The notes under the pieces are model-generated. The model was not told the origin of the DNA, did no database searches, and saw nothing but the letters and a program-made list of their open reading frames with translations. Positions 16,068-24,476 of a stretch of 64,000 bases of DNA are shown here, in pieces. The translations under genes and the position numbers were made by a program. How positions within the stretch are numbered: position 1 is the first letter of the stretch; every line of letters begins with the position of its first letter. This DNA is from Streptomyces sp. 2131.1 (lineage in GTDB: Bacteria > Actinomycetota > Actinomycetes > Streptomycetales > Streptomycetaceae). The stretch spans positions 744,001 through 808,000 of the forward strand of contig NZ_FNSY01000001.1 of NCBI RefSeq assembly GCF_900105515.1. The letters are read 5' to 3'.

Positions 16068-17294
16068 TCAGTCGGCCTCGGGCGACGAGGTCGGGGTGGT
16101 GCAGGGCTCGCCGGTCTCCGTGGGGCCGGGCGAGGGCGAGCCGCTGGGGTCGGCGGTCTCGCTCGGGTCGGGCGACGGGGCGGTCGTGGTGCAGCCCGGG
16201 TCCGGCTCCGTGGTGGTCGGGTCGGGGTCCGGGGTGGTGGTCGGATCCGGCGTGGTGCTGGGGTCCGGGGAGCCGGAGTCCGTCGGTTCGGGCGAGGGGC
16301 CGGCGGTGTCGGTCGGGTCCGGGCTGGTGCTGGGGTCCGGGGTGGTGCTCGGGTCCGGGTCCTTGCTGCCGGGCGTGGTCGGGCGGGTGCTGGGCTGCGG
16401 GCCGACCTCGATGCCGCCGCCGCCCTTGGAGCCGGACTTGCCCACCGGGTGCCTGGCCTTGTTCGGACTGCCGGCGCCCGGGCTCTTCGGGATCGGGCCC
16501 TTCCCGTCGGCCACCGGGTGGATGCCCTTGAGGTAGAACCCCAGCCAGGACAGCACCGTGCGCAGATAGGTGTCCGAGTGGTTGTAGCTGAGGATCGCCC
16601 GGTTCAGGTCGGCGGGAACCGACAGATCGCGCGTCCCGGCACACAGATAGGCGCCCGCGGCGAGCGCCGCGTCGTACACGTTGTTCGGGTCGCGGCGTCC
16701 GTCGCCGTTGCCGTCCCGGCCCCAGTGCGCCCAGGTCGACGGGATGAACTGCATCGGGCCCACCGCCCGGTCGTACGTCGAGTCCCCGTCGAACGCGCCG
16801 CCGTCGGTGTCCGCGATGTTGGCGAACCCGGCGCCGTTGAGCACCGGTCCCAGGATCGGTGACGAGGTCGTGCCCCGCTTGTCGACCCGGCCGCCGGCCG
16901 CGTGCCCGGACTCGACCTTGCCGATCGCCGCCAGTAACTGCCACGGCAGCCGGCAGCCGGGATCGCCGCGCCCCATCGTGGTCTCGGCCTTGCGGTAGGC
17001 GGCGAGCACCGTAGCGGGGATACCCGCCTCGGCCCAGGACTGCTTGGCGGCGGGGCTCTGCTTCTCACCCTTCCTGGGCGGCTTCGGGCTTTTCAGCGGC
17101 GGGAGTTCGGTGTGGTACGAGTCGTCGTTGGGGACCTCGGACCAGACGACGTCGTCCGCTTCCTGGCGGTGCTTCGGGGCGGTCTCCTTGTGAGCGGCGG
17201 GCTCGGGTGCCTGGGACGCCGTGAGCGCGGCCATCGCGGCGACGGCCGCCGCCGTGCCGCCCAGTCCGCGGCGCATGGTGCCGTTGAACCTCAT
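16068..17294 (-). CDS. Secreted lytic transglycosylase with Asp/Pro/Thr-rich tail
   Basis: The 408-residue protein has an N-terminal signal (residues about 8-30, GLGGTAAAVAAMAALTASQA), a linker, and an MltB/SLT-like catalytic domain at about 85-260. The catalytic Glu lies in AAIGKVESGHAAGG, with RAVGPMQFIPSTW and NVYDAALAAGAYLC downstream. It would cleave the glycan strands of peptidoglycan. The last 130 residues are low-complexity repeats of Thr, Pro, Asp and Ser, a wall-spanning or exposed stalk. The gene is 36 bp downstream of the last Mce-associated gene on the same strand, so it may be the distal gene of the mce transcript. Confidence 0.85.
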   Translation of the reverse strand: MRFNGTMRRGLGGTAAAVAAMAALTASQAPEPAAHKETAPKHRQEADDVVWSEVPNDDSYHTELPPLKSPKPPRKGEKQSPAAKQSWAEAGIPATVLAAYRKAETTMGRGDPGCRLPWQLLAAIGKVESGHAAGGRVDKRGTTSSPILGPVLNGAGFANIADTDGGAFDGDSTYDRAVGPMQFIPSTWAHWGRDGNGDGRRDPNNVYDAALAAGAYLCAGTRDLSVPADLNRAILSYNHSDTYLRTVLSWLGFYLKGIHPVADGKGPIPKSPGAGSPNKARHPVGKSGSKGGGGIEVGPQPSTRPTTPGSKDPDPSTTPDPSTSPDPTDTAGPSPEPTDSGSPDPSTTPDPTTTPDPDPTTTEPDPGCTTTAPSPDPSETADPSGSPSPGPTETGEPCTTPTSSPEAD

Positions 17295-17330
17295 GCGTGC
17301 CCTCCTGAGTATGGGGTCGGCTCCGGCGGG

Positions 17331-18068
17331 TCACCGGGTGAACGTGTCGATGGAGGAGATCCGCCAGGTGCCGCCCTTGCGGACGGCGTCCACGCTGAAC
17401 ATGGCGGCGGCGTAGGTGGTCTCCTCGGACTTGCCGGTGCGGGTGTTGCGCTGGTCGGCATAGATCAGCAGCCGGGCCCGGTCGCCGTCGAGCATTTCCA
17501 CGCCGCTGTCGGTGACGGTCGTGGTGAGGACGAGCTTCTGCTTCGGCGCCTGCGCCCGGACCTCGGCGAGCATGTCCGCGTGCTGCTGGACCGCCTTGCC
17601 GGTCAGGTACCTCGTCACCGCCGTCTCCGCCTTGGTGGGCGAGGCGTAGTCGTACGAGAAGACCGCGCCGACGGCCTCCGTGATCTGGCCCTTCACCTCG
17701 CTGGTGCGGCTGATGTCGGTGAGCGCGGTGTTCTGCCGGCTGGGGTCGTCGCGCAGGCTCGCCGCCGAGGTGAACGCCCAGGCGGCGAAGGAGCCGAGGA
17801 GCACGGTGAGGACGCAGAGGATGACGGGCAGGGTCGGGCGCGGCAGGTGCCGGGCGGGGGCTTTCCCGCCGTCCGGCTCGCCCTCCGCGTCGGCCTCCTC
17901 GTCGTTCGGGGTGTCCTCGGCCGCTTCCCCGGCCGCCTCGGAAGGCTTCTCCGGGCCGGGTCCGCCTCCGGTGCGGGGGCGGGCCGGAGCGGGCGTCGCG
18001 GCGCGATCCGCCGCGGCGACGGTGGCCAGACGGCGCTGACGGTTGACCAGGTGACGGGTCGTCGACAT
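17331..18068 (-). CDS. Mce-associated membrane protein, type B copy 2
   Basis: The 245-residue protein has a charged, Pro/Glu-rich cytoplasmic N-terminus, one transmembrane helix (LPVILCVLTVLLGSFAAWAF) and an exported domain of about 130 residues with the pattern RQNTALTDISRT and GAVFSYDYASP. It is paralogous to the product of the 18726-19370 gene (QNTALTD versus NRALTD, VFSYDYAS versus VFSYSPDG). Proteins of this kind accompany mce operons and are thought to stabilise the transport complex. Confidence 0.82.
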   Translation of the reverse strand: MSTTRHLVNRQRRLATVAAADRAATPAPARPRTGGGPGPEKPSEAAGEAAEDTPNDEEADAEGEPDGGKAPARHLPRPTLPVILCVLTVLLGSFAAWAFTSAASLRDDPSRQNTALTDISRTSEVKGQITEAVGAVFSYDYASPTKAETAVTRYLTGKAVQQHADMLAEVRAQAPKQKLVLTTTVTDSGVEMLDGDRARLLIYADQRNTRTGKSEETTYAAAMFSVDAVRKGGTWRISSIDTFTR

Positions 18069-18102
18069 GTCGGGGGTTCCTCTCGGTGCGGGGGCGGGGG
18101 TG

Positions 18103-18633
18103 TCAGCCGGCGGTATTGCCGACGGGCGCCTGGCCGAGGGCGCTGAGCTTCCACCCGTCGGGGGTGCGGGTGAGCTGCCCGAGCATCCGGCTCTCCTTCA
18201 CCGCGGGCTTGCCCTTCGGCGCGGTCACGGTCACCCGCAGCGCCACCATCACCCCGGCCTTCCCGGCCCGGTCGTCGAGCTCGGTGACCGAACCGGCCAG
18301 CACCTTGGCGGTGCTGACGGTCTTCGCCTCCTGGATCTGCTTCACGAACCCGTCCCGTCCGTCGACGAGTTGCTGGTGCAGGTCCCCGGTGGTGGAGTCC
18401 TCCCAGCTGTCGAGCCCCTTGTCGAGCTGTGCGTGGTCGAGGGTGTTCATGTTCTGCACGGCCTGCTCCCCCGCCGCCAGCACGTCGTCGCGGGTCTGGG
18501 CGTACGCGGCCGAGCTGTCGTGCCCCGCCTGGTACCGGGACACCCCGCCCCAGCCCGCGGCGCCGGTCGCCGCGACCGTCAGCACGATCGCCGCCGCCAC
18601 CAGCGGATTCCTCGTCATCGCTACCCGTGCCAT
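18103..18633 (-). CDS. Mce-associated membrane protein, type A copy 2
   Basis: The 176-residue protein has one N-terminal transmembrane helix (PLVAAAIVLTVAATGAAGW) and an exported domain with NMNTLDHAQLDKGLDSWEDS and VTELDDRAGKAGVMVAL. It is clearly paralogous to the 19367-19888 product. The ATG at 18633 is preceded by GGGAGAGG. Confidence 0.82.
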   Translation of the reverse strand: MARVAMTRNPLVAAAIVLTVAATGAAGWGGVSRYQAGHDSSAAYAQTRDDVLAAGEQAVQNMNTLDHAQLDKGLDSWEDSTTGDLHQQLVDGRDGFVKQIQEAKTVSTAKVLAGSVTELDDRAGKAGVMVALRVTVTAPKGKPAVKESRMLGQLTRTPDGWKLSALGQAPVGNTAG

Positions 18634-18681
18634 CGCTGCCTCTCCCTGCCGGCGGTCCCGCCGTGCTGTGCTGTCCGTGCT

Positions 18682-18713
18682 CGGTGGTGCGGTGGTGCGG
18701 TGGTGCGGTGGTG
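18682..18713. repeat. Four tandem copies of an 8-bp unit
   Basis: CGGTGGTG is repeated four times without interruption in the 92-bp gap between two Mce-associated genes. Such short repeats can gain or lose units by slippage; here they lie upstream of the type A copy 2 gene. Confidence 0.8.
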
Positions 18714-18725
18714 CCGGTCGGCGCG

Positions 18726-19370
18726 CTACCGGGAGGTGATCTCCACGATCGTCCAGCGGCCCTCGCGCAGTCGGGCCGTGACGGAGAGCTGCGCCGCCGC
18801 CTTGCTCGCGGCCCTGCCCTTGCGCTCGTAGACCTGGTCGAGGAGGACGAGCAGGTGGGCGCTGTCGGGCGTGAGCCGGGTGACCCCGGCGCGCACGACA
18901 TGGGTGGTGAGGGTGAGCTTCTGGTCGGCCGACTGCTTCTCGACCTGGCCGAACAGTGCCGCGTACTGCTGGAGCGCCTTGCCCGCGAGTAGTTTCTGCG
19001 CGGACGCCTTGGTCGCGTCGGTGCCGTCGGGGCTGTACGAGAACACCTTGCCGAGGGCGTTGGTGACCTCGCCGGCCACCTGGGCGGTCGCCGCGCTGTC
19101 GGTGAGCGCCCGGTTGGAGGTGGCGGGGGTGTCCCGCAGCTGCCGGCCCGCCGCGTACATCACGGCCCCGGCGGCGAGCAGCGCGACGACGAGGACCCCG
19201 GCGAGCACGCGCGGCCAACGACGTTCGCGGCGGGCGCCGTTGTCGTCGTCGTCCGTCTGCTCAGGAGGCTCCGGTGCGGGCTCCTTCGCGGCCTCCAGTG
19301 CGGGCTCCGCCTTCTCGTCGGCCGCCTTCGCGGTAGCGGTGTCCTCGTTCTCCTCGACGTCCGTGTTCAT
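18726..19370 (-). CDS. Mce-associated membrane protein, type B copy 1
   Basis: The 214-residue protein has an acidic N-terminus, a transmembrane helix at about 52-72 (VLAGVLVVALLAAGAVMYAA) and an exported domain similar to that of the 17331-18068 product. Its ATG overlaps the preceding stop by 4 bp, so it is translationally coupled to the type A copy 1 gene. Confidence 0.83.
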   Translation of the reverse strand: MNTDVEENEDTATAKAADEKAEPALEAAKEPAPEPPEQTDDDDNGARRERRWPRVLAGVLVVALLAAGAVMYAAGRQLRDTPATSNRALTDSAATAQVAGEVTNALGKVFSYSPDGTDATKASAQKLLAGKALQQYAALFGQVEKQSADQKLTLTTHVVRAGVTRLTPDSAHLLVLLDQVYERKGRAASKAAAQLSVTARLREGRWTIVEITSR

Positions 19371-19888
19371 GCGCCGCTCCCTATGCCGAGCGCCGTGAGC
19401 GCCTTGATCTTCCAGCCGTCCCCGGTCCGGGTGAGCGTGGCCTCGAAGCGTTTGCGCTCGGTGCCGGCTTTGCCGGTGCGCGGGGTGATCTCGACGTCGA
19501 CGGTCGCGATCATCAGCGCGGTGCCGGTGCGGTCGTCCAGTTCGGTGAGCGCGGCGTCGGTGACCTTGCCGCGTGCGGTGGTGCCGGACTTCGCCAGGTC
19601 GGCGGCGTCCTTCTTGTGGGTCCGCTTCAGCTGGTCGTGCAACGGACCCGTGGCGGACTCGAGCCAGCCGGCCAGGCCCGCGTCCACGCTCTTCGCGTCC
19701 TTGCCGTCCAGGGTGTTGAGCCGGGCCAGCGCCTGCCGGCCGTCCGCGAGTGCGGCGTCCCGGCTCTTGGCGTAGGCCAGGTCGTCGTCGCCGCGCGCCT
19801 GGGCGTACGACCAGCCGCCCAGGGCGCAGACGAGGGCCGCGACGAGCAGGACGGCCCAGCCGCCGAGGCTTCGCGTACGGGGGTTCAC
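19367..19888 (-). CDS. Mce-associated membrane protein, type A copy 1
   Basis: A 173-residue protein with one transmembrane helix near the N-terminus (AVLLVAALVCALGGW) and an exported domain with ARLNTLDGKD and LTELDDRTGTALMIA. The GTG start overlaps the mceF stop (GTGA), coupling it to the mce genes. It pairs with the type B gene downstream. Confidence 0.83.
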   Translation of the reverse strand: MNPRTRSLGGWAVLLVAALVCALGGWSYAQARGDDDLAYAKSRDAALADGRQALARLNTLDGKDAKSVDAGLAGWLESATGPLHDQLKRTHKKDAADLAKSGTTARGKVTDAALTELDDRTGTALMIATVDVEITPRTGKAGTERKRFEATLTRTGDGWKIKALTALGIGSGA

Positions 19889-21144
19889 TCGCCGTCCTCC
19901 TGTCCCAGGCCGAGCAGCCCGGCCATGCCGCGCACCGGTGCGTCGTCGGACCCGGCGCCGAGCGCTCCGGGCATCCGGTCGTCCTTGGAGTCCCCGAAGT
20001 GCAGCGCGCCGGCCTTCGCCGGTTCGGGGAGCGGGCCGCCCTTGGGGGCGTTGGCGCTGCCCCGGACATCGATGCCGGTGCCGGGCGAGGCGGTGCAGCG
20101 GGCCTTGGTGTTGAGCGCGGGGGCGGGTGAGAGGTCGAGGCCGTTGCGGTAGGTCGTACCCCCGTAGCCGGCGGTGCAGGGCAGCGGCTCGAAGAAGGTG
20201 ACCGACATGCCGAACCGGGCACCGTCCTCGTCGACCGCGCTGGACCCGGCCGCCACGACGGCGGGGAGCTTCACGAGCAGTTCCTCCAGCCCGCGCTGGC
20301 GGGTGACGGCGACGTCGGAGGTGGTGAGGAGGTTGGCGACGACGACGCCGAAGCTGGGTTCGACGTCCCGGAGGAGTCCGCTGATCTGGCCGGTCGCGTC
20401 GGGTGCGGCGGCGATCAGCTTGCGCAGGTCGGTGTCGGAGCCCTTGAGCTGGGCGGCCAGCTCCTTGGCGCCGGAGGCGAACCCCTTGAGCGCTTCGCCC
20501 TGTTCGACCTGGGTGCGCAGGACGGTCTTGCCGTCCTCCATCAGCTTGGTGGTGGCGGGCAGGGCGTCGTCGGCGGCGTCGACGAACTCGCTGCCGGTGT
20601 CCAGGAGGACCTGGAGGTCGTCGCCGCGCCCGCTGAAGGCGGTGCCGAACTCGTCGACGACGGTGCGCAGGGACTCCAGGTCGACCGAGGAGGTGAGGTC
20701 GTTGACGCTGGTGAGCACGTTGGTCACGGGCGCCGGGACGGTGGTCTCGGCCTCGTCGATGACCGAGCCGTTCGCGAGGTAGGGGCCGTCGGTGCGGGTC
20801 GGCCGGAGGTCGACGTACTGCTCGCCGACGGCGGAGAGGCTGGCCACGACCGCCTTGAGGTCGTCGGGGATGCGGGGTGCGTCCTTGTCGATCCGCAGCT
20901 CGGCCTCGACGCCGTCGTCGGTGAGCTCGATGGGCCCGACCCGGCCCACCGACACGCCCCGGTAGGTGACGTTGGAGTGGGTGAAGAGGCCGCCGGTGCG
21001 TGGGAGTTGCATGTTGACGGTGTAGTAGTCGCGCATGCCGATGTAGTGGCCGAGGCCGGCGTAGCGGACGCCGAGGAAGCCGAGGACCAGCACGGCGATG
21101 ATCAGGAAGGCGATGTTCTTGAGCCGGATGGCGAGGGTGATCAT
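19885..21144 (-). CDS. mceF: MCE-family protein, sixth of the operon (MceF)
   Basis: The 419-residue protein has an N-terminal membrane helix (FLIIAVLVLGFLGVRY), an MlaD/MCE domain (VTYRGVSVGRVGPIEL, SAVGEQYVDLRP) and a long helical region that would form part of the lipid-conducting tube. The C-terminal tail is variable. Its ATG overlaps the mceE stop by 4 bp. MceA-F are expected to form one heterohexamer. Confidence 0.9.
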   Translation of the reverse strand: MITLAIRLKNIAFLIIAVLVLGFLGVRYAGLGHYIGMRDYYTVNMQLPRTGGLFTHSNVTYRGVSVGRVGPIELTDDGVEAELRIDKDAPRIPDDLKAVVASLSAVGEQYVDLRPTRTDGPYLANGSVIDEAETTVPAPVTNVLTSVNDLTSSVDLESLRTVVDEFGTAFSGRGDDLQVLLDTGSEFVDAADDALPATTKLMEDGKTVLRTQVEQGEALKGFASGAKELAAQLKGSDTDLRKLIAAAPDATGQISGLLRDVEPSFGVVVANLLTTSDVAVTRQRGLEELLVKLPAVVAAGSSAVDEDGARFGMSVTFFEPLPCTAGYGGTTYRNGLDLSPAPALNTKARCTASPGTGIDVRGSANAPKGGPLPEPAKAGALHFGDSKDDRMPGALGAGSDDAPVRGMAGLLGLGQEDGE

Positions 21145-22322
21145 CGGTTGCTCCCCTTCGAGTCCGTGGGCCGGCTCGTCGTGGGCGCCGAGGTCGTGGG
21201 AAGGGGCAGCGGCAGTCCGGCGCCGGCGACCGCCTTCGCCTGCTCGGGGGTCCCGGGCTCGGGGTCGGGGTCGGGGTTGTAGGCGGGAATGATCTGGGTG
21301 CCGGGTTCGGCCGTCAGGTCCAGATACACGTTGAGGTAGTCGCCCTTCACGCCGCGCAGCACCTCGTCCGTGAACGGGTAGGTGAGCAGCACCTGGAGGG
21401 AGTCGGGCAGGTCGTTTCCGGAGTCGGCCAGGGCCCGCAGGGTGGGGGCGATGGCCTTGAGGTCGGCGACGGTGTCCGCCTTGCTCCTGTTGATGGTGTC
21501 GACGGCGACGTCCGAGAGGGTGTCCAGGGAGCGAAGCATCGTCATGAGGGAGCCGCGCTGCTTCTCCAGGACCTTCATGCCGGGGCTGAGCTTGGTGAGA
21601 ACGGTGCCGACCTGCTGCTTGCGGCCGGCGAGCGTGCTGGAGAGCCGGTTGACGCCGTCGAGGGCGGCGGTGATGTCGCCGCGATGGTCGTCGAGGTTGG
21701 TGACGAGCTTGTCGACCCGGTGGAGCATGGACTTGACCTGGGGCTCCTGCCCGGTCAGCGCCTTGTTCAGCTCGGTGGTGATGGTCTTGAGCTGCTGGAC
21801 GCCGCCGCCGTTGAGGAGCATGGACAGGGCGCCGAAGACCTCTTCGACCTCGGGGTTGCGGTTGGTACGGGTGAGCGGGATGCGGTCGCCGTCGGTGAGG
21901 GTGCCCTGCTCCTTGCCCTTGGCGGGCGGTGAGAGCTGGATGTACTTCTCGCCGAGCAGGCTGGACTGCTCCAGGTGGGCGTAAGCGTTGGCCGGGAGGC
22001 CGATCTTCCCGTTGACCTTCATGGTGACCCTGGCCCGCCAGCCGTCCGGGGCGAGCGAGATCTTGGTGACGCGGCCGACGGCGACGTCGTTGACCTTGAC
22101 CGAGGACTGCGGGGCGAGGCTGAGCACGTCCCCGAAGTCCGCGGTGATCTGGTACGGGTGGTCGCCGAGGTCCGCGCCGCCGGGCAGCGGCACGTCCTCG
22201 ATGCCGGAGAAGTGCGGGACTCCGCATCCGGTGACGAAGAGGGTGCAGCACAGGCCGAACGCGACCAGTACCGTCCCGCTCGTGGTCCCGAGGGCCGCGG
22301 GTCTGCGCGGTGTGCGGCTCAT
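21141..22322 (-). CDS. mceE: MCE-family lipoprotein, fifth of the operon (MceE)
   Basis: A 393-residue MCE protein with a lipobox, FVTGC, around Cys33. This matches the fifth member of mycobacterial mce operons, which is the lipoprotein (LprK type). The MCE domain contains SSVKVNDVAVGRVTKI and LLGEKYIQLSPP, then helical repeats and a Pro/Thr-rich tail. The start overlaps the mceD stop. Confidence 0.92.
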   Translation of the reverse strand: MSRTPRRPAALGTTSGTVLVAFGLCCTLFVTGCGVPHFSGIEDVPLPGGADLGDHPYQITADFGDVLSLAPQSSVKVNDVAVGRVTKISLAPDGWRARVTMKVNGKIGLPANAYAHLEQSSLLGEKYIQLSPPAKGKEQGTLTDGDRIPLTRTNRNPEVEEVFGALSMLLNGGGVQQLKTITTELNKALTGQEPQVKSMLHRVDKLVTNLDDHRGDITAALDGVNRLSSTLAGRKQQVGTVLTKLSPGMKVLEKQRGSLMTMLRSLDTLSDVAVDTINRSKADTVADLKAIAPTLRALADSGNDLPDSLQVLLTYPFTDEVLRGVKGDYLNVYLDLTAEPGTQIIPAYNPDPDPEPGTPEQAKAVAGAGLPLPLPTTSAPTTSRPTDSKGSNR

Positions 22323-23458
22323 TGCTTCGCCCCCTTGGCGTCCTTGGCGGCCTTGGTGTCCTTGCCGGACTTGGCGTCCTTCGGAGTCCCGTAGACCGTG
22401 CCCACGGCCGGCAACGGCAGTGCGGGGAGAGTCTGTTGCCGTTCGGCGTCCACCGGCGAGAGCCCCTGGAGGGCGAGGGTGGAGTCCAGGAGCGGGCCGC
22501 CCATGCTGAGTTCGTTGAGGTTGGTCCGGCCGTTGAGCGTGCGGTGCTCGGGGTCGTACGCGTTGAGGACGTTGCCCGCCGAGAGCGGCAGGACGTCCAT
22601 CGACTCGGCCAGCGAGGCGCGCTGGTCGACGAGGGCCTGGGTGATCGGCACGAGGGCGTCCACGTTCTTCTTGAGCTCGCCCCGGTTGTCCTTGATGAAG
22701 GTCTTGACCTGGCCGAGGGCGGTGCCGAGTTCCTTGAGGGCTGCGCCGAGGTTCTGCTTGTCGTCGGCGAGGAATCCGGTGACGGAGTTGAGCTGCTCCT
22801 CGGCGGCGCGGACGTTGCCGTCGTTGTCCTTCAGCATGGTGGTGAAGGTCTGCAGGTAGGACAGCGTGTCGAAGAGGTTGCCGCTCGACTTGTCCAGGGT
22901 CTTCGTCGCCTTGCCGAACTGTTCGATGGAGTCGCCGATGTCCTTGCCGTTGCCCTTGAGGTTCTTGGCCCCGGTGTCCAGGAGCCCGGCGAAGGCCCCG
23001 TCGGCGTTGGCCCCGTCCGGGCCGAGCGCGGTGGACAGTTCGGTGATCGACTCGTAGAGCTGGTCGACCTCCACCGGGGTCGCGTTGTTCGCGGCGACCA
23101 GCTGGGCACCGTCCTTCATGACCGCTCCCCCGGTGTAGGCGGGGGCGAGCTGGACGTACCGGTCGGCGACGAGGCTGGGGGCGACGATGACGGCGTGCGC
23201 GTACTTGGGGACCTGGACGCCCTTGTCGATGTGCAGGACGACCTTGACGTCCTTGCCGCGCGGTTCCACGGATTCGACGCGGCCGACGCGTACGCCGAGT
23301 ATGCGCAGGTCGGACCCGGCGTAGACGCCGGTGACCCGGTCGAAGTAGGCCGTGACGGTGGTGCCTTCCTCCTCCTCCAGGGCCATCACGCCGGAGGTGG
23401 CGGCGACGGCCACGACGATGAGGCCGGCGCCGATGCCGATGAAGCGGGTGAGTCTCAT
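22319..23458 (-). CDS. mceD: MCE-family protein, fourth of the operon (MceD)
   Basis: The 379-residue protein begins MRLTRFIGIGAGLIVVAVAA, a membrane helix, followed by the MCE domain (DLRILGVRVGRVESVEP, VADRYVQLAPAY) and a long alpha-helical region. The C-terminus is Lys/Ala-rich. The ATG at 23458 lies one base beyond the mceC stop, so upstream in-frame starts at 23542 and beyond are rejected. Confidence 0.9.
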   Translation of the reverse strand: MRLTRFIGIGAGLIVVAVAATSGVMALEEEEGTTVTAYFDRVTGVYAGSDLRILGVRVGRVESVEPRGKDVKVVLHIDKGVQVPKYAHAVIVAPSLVADRYVQLAPAYTGGAVMKDGAQLVAANNATPVEVDQLYESITELSTALGPDGANADGAFAGLLDTGAKNLKGNGKDIGDSIEQFGKATKTLDKSSGNLFDTLSYLQTFTTMLKDNDGNVRAAEEQLNSVTGFLADDKQNLGAALKELGTALGQVKTFIKDNRGELKKNVDALVPITQALVDQRASLAESMDVLPLSAGNVLNAYDPEHRTLNGRTNLNELSMGGPLLDSTLALQGLSPVDAERQQTLPALPLPAVGTVYGTPKDAKSGKDTKAAKDAKGAKQ

Positions 23459-23459
23459 A

Positions 23460-24476
23460 TCAGTGGCCTCCTTCCTGCTTCGGAGGCATGCAGCCGGTAG
23501 CCGGGGGCCTGTTCGCGGGCAGGTAGTTCTTCGGGACGACACCGCACACGTAGTTGTCGAACCAGCGGCCGTTGCCGAGGGTGTTGCCGACGAGCCGGTT
23601 GTAGGAGCCGGCGAGCGCGAGTACCTGGTCGAGGCTCTTGCGGTTCTTCTTCAGGACCGCGGTGACCCGGCCGAGCGCCTTGAGCGTCGGCTTCAGCTGC
23701 TTGTTGTTGTCGGAGACGAGACCGGTGAGCTGGGTGCCCAGGTCGCGGGTGCCGGTGAGCAGCAGGTGGATGGAGTCGCGGCGGGCCTGGATCTCGCCGA
23801 GGAGCAGGTTGCCGTCGTCCAGGAGGGTTTCGAAGCCGCTCTTCTTGTTGGCGAGGGTCTTGGTGAGCTTCTTGCTGCCCTTGAGCAGGGTCGCCAGCTG
23901 GGCGTCGCGTTCGGAGACGGTCTTCGACAGCGCGGAGAGACCCTTCGCGGCGCTCTTCACGTCCGGCGGGGAGTCCTTGAAGGTGGCGGAGATAGTCTCG
24001 AAGCTCTTGGCGAGCTGCTCGGTGTCGATCTCCCCGATGGTCTCGCCCAGTCCGTTGAACGCCTGGGTGACGTCGTACGGGGAGGTGGTGCGGGAGGCGG
24101 TGATGCGCTCGTCCGGGTCCTGCGGGGAGTCGCCCAGCGGGTCGACGGCGAGGTACTTCTCGCCGAGGAGCGTCTTGATGGCGATGCCGACGGTGCTGGC
24201 GTTGCCGATCCAGGCGTCCTTGACCTTGAAGGTGACCTTCACCTTGGCGCCGTCCAGGGATACGCCGGTGACCTTGCCGACCTTGACGCCGGCGATGCGG
24301 ACCTCGTCGCCCTCGCCGAGGCCGGCGGACTCGGTGAAGTCGGCGCTGTAGGTGGTGCCGCCCCCGACGAAGGGGAGCGAGTCGGCCCGGTAGGCGCCGA
24401 ACCCGATGAGGGCCAGCAGGAGGAGTCCCACGATGCCGACGGCGACGGGGTTGCGGTGGCGTATCGGCTTGATCAT
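23460..24476 (-). CDS. mceC: MCE-family protein, third of the operon (MceC)
   Basis: A 338-residue MCE protein with an N-terminal helix (PVAVGIVGLLLLALIGFGAY), the domain core VRIAGVKVGKVTGVSL and TLLGEKYLAVDPLG, and helical repeats. Two late cysteines (NYVCGVV, ATGCMPP) may form a disulfide outside the membrane. The ATG at 24476 overlaps the mceB stop. Confidence 0.9.
   Translation of the reverse strand: MIKPIRHRNPVAVGIVGLLLLALIGFGAYRADSLPFVGGGTTYSADFTESAGLGEGDEVRIAGVKVGKVTGVSLDGAKVKVTFKVKDAWIGNASTVGIAIKTLLGEKYLAVDPLGDSPQDPDERITASRTTSPYDVTQAFNGLGETIGEIDTEQLAKSFETISATFKDSPPDVKSAAKGLSALSKTVSERDAQLATLLKGSKKLTKTLANKKSGFETLLDDGNLLLGEIQARRDSIHLLLTGTRDLGTQLTGLVSDNNKQLKPTLKALGRVTAVLKKNRKSLDQVLALAGSYNRLVGNTLGNGRWFDNYVCGVVPKNYLPANRPPATGCMPPKQEGGH

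Noticed and set aside
16081..16420. Short direct repeats in GC-rich DNA considered as CRISPR or satellite
   Set aside because: They encode the Thr/Pro/Asp tail of the transglycosylase in frame and lack regular spacers.
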